Below are positions 4,745 to 5,073 of a DNA stretch of 5,073 nt, one piece after another. The first letter of the stretch is position 1. Every line of letters begins with the position of its first letter. The notes under the pieces are model-generated. The model made no database searches. It was not told the DNA's origin and saw only the letters and a program-made list of their open reading frames with translations. Made by a program: the position numbers and the translations under genes. This stretch comes from Chryseobacterium gleum (lineage in GTDB: Bacteria; Bacteroidota; Bacteroidia; Flavobacteriales_D; Crocinitomicaceae), in the NCBI GenBank assembly GCA_943326315.2, contig CALPSU020000196.1:1-5073 (forward strand), read 5' to 3'.

Positions 4745-5073
4745 TCATTCCTTTCCAATAATATTTATTTCTCGTTGAGGAAAAGGTACAATAATAGCAT
4801 ATTCTCTAAATAATCGATCAATTTCTAATCGAATATCTGATTTAAAGTTATTTATATCCCAACTTTGATCTGCCCAAAAAAGCAATTCCATTTCTAATGC
4901 ATTTTCTCCAAAATTTGCTAATCGTACAATAACCGGTTGTGACTTTTTAACTTTTGGATGACTTAATGCTGCTTGTTTTAGTAATCTTCCCACTAGCTCT
5001 GAGTTTGAGCCATAAGCAACATGAACATTTATTTTAAAACGAGATAATTCTGATCCATGAGACCAGTTTTCTA
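4745..5073 (-). CDS. MscS-family mechanosensitive channel, C-terminal part (runs off right edge)
   Basis: MscS-type channels are inner-membrane proteins that open under membrane tension and release solutes during hypo-osmotic shock. The frame is open from the window end (first full codon 5071-5069) to a TGA at 4747-4745, giving 108 residues that begin ENWSHGSELSRFKINVHVAY. The block ENWSHG-x-E-x-x-RFKI-x-V-x-VAYG and the end FREYAIIVPFPQREINI are diagnostic of the cytoplasmic domain of this family, with FWADQSWDI in between. The pore-lining helix and other membrane segments are beyond the right edge. A GTG at 4993-4991 lies inside this domain and is not the real start. The tail stops soon after the PFPQRxxxI motif, which is normal, so the 3' end is intact. 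Confidence 0.93.
   Translation of the reverse strand, partial: ENWSHGSELSRFKINVHVAYGSNSELVGRLLKQAALSHPKVKKSQPVIVRLANFGENALEMELLFWADQSWDINNFKSDIRLEIDRLFREYAIIVPFPQREINIIGKE

Noticed and set aside
4991..4993. GTG as the start of a short 82-residue gene
   Set aside because: The same frame continues upstream to the window edge with clear MscS-family sequence (ENWSHGSELSRFKINVHVAY), so this is an internal codon of a larger gene.

Overview
The window is AT-rich chromosomal DNA that looks like Bacteroidota, most likely class Flavobacteriia. The reasons are promoter elements of the Bacteroidota type (TAnnTTTG at the -7 position), the lack of Shine-Dalgarno sites before most starts, AT-rich codon use, and the CBS/ACT protein, nadK and pdxJ grouping that I recall from Flavobacteriia. 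No species can be named from the sequence alone.

Layout from left to right. (1) Positions 1-1470, minus strand, hold the start of a thiamine (vitamin B1) operon: a weak promoter, a TPP riboswitch, a leader with a hairpin, thiS, a 7-bp tandem repeat, and the first 334 codons of thiC, which runs off the left edge. (2) Positions 1542-3085, minus strand, hold a two-gene unit with only 2 bp between the genes: a CBS-CBS-ACT-like regulatory protein followed by nadK. (3) pdxJ (vitamin B6 synthesis) is divergent from that unit on the plus strand, with its own -7 element. (4) Positions 3867-4744 are accessory in character. They hold a start-less 59-codon C-terminal gene remnant on the minus strand, a promoter, a two-gene type II toxin-antitoxin module (small antitoxin, then a RelE/ParE-fold toxin), a 14-bp tandem repeat, and a second, decayed copy of the sequence found at the end of the remnant. 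(5) The right edge holds the C-terminal part of a MscS-family mechanosensitive channel on the minus strand, cut by the window end.

The left two thirds is conserved cofactor metabolism. ThiS carries the sulfur for the thiazole ring and ThiC makes the pyrimidine half of thiamine, both probably under TPP control. NadK makes NADP. PdxJ makes pyridoxine 5'-phosphate. The unusual part is 3890-4745, where the toxin-antitoxin module sits between two diverged copies of one short sequence, beside a broken gene. This looks like a local insertion or rearrangement site between pdxJ and the channel gene. I see no wholly new system. The best candidates for follow-up are this repeat-bracketed toxin-antitoxin locus and the proposed switch structure between the TPP aptamer and thiS.
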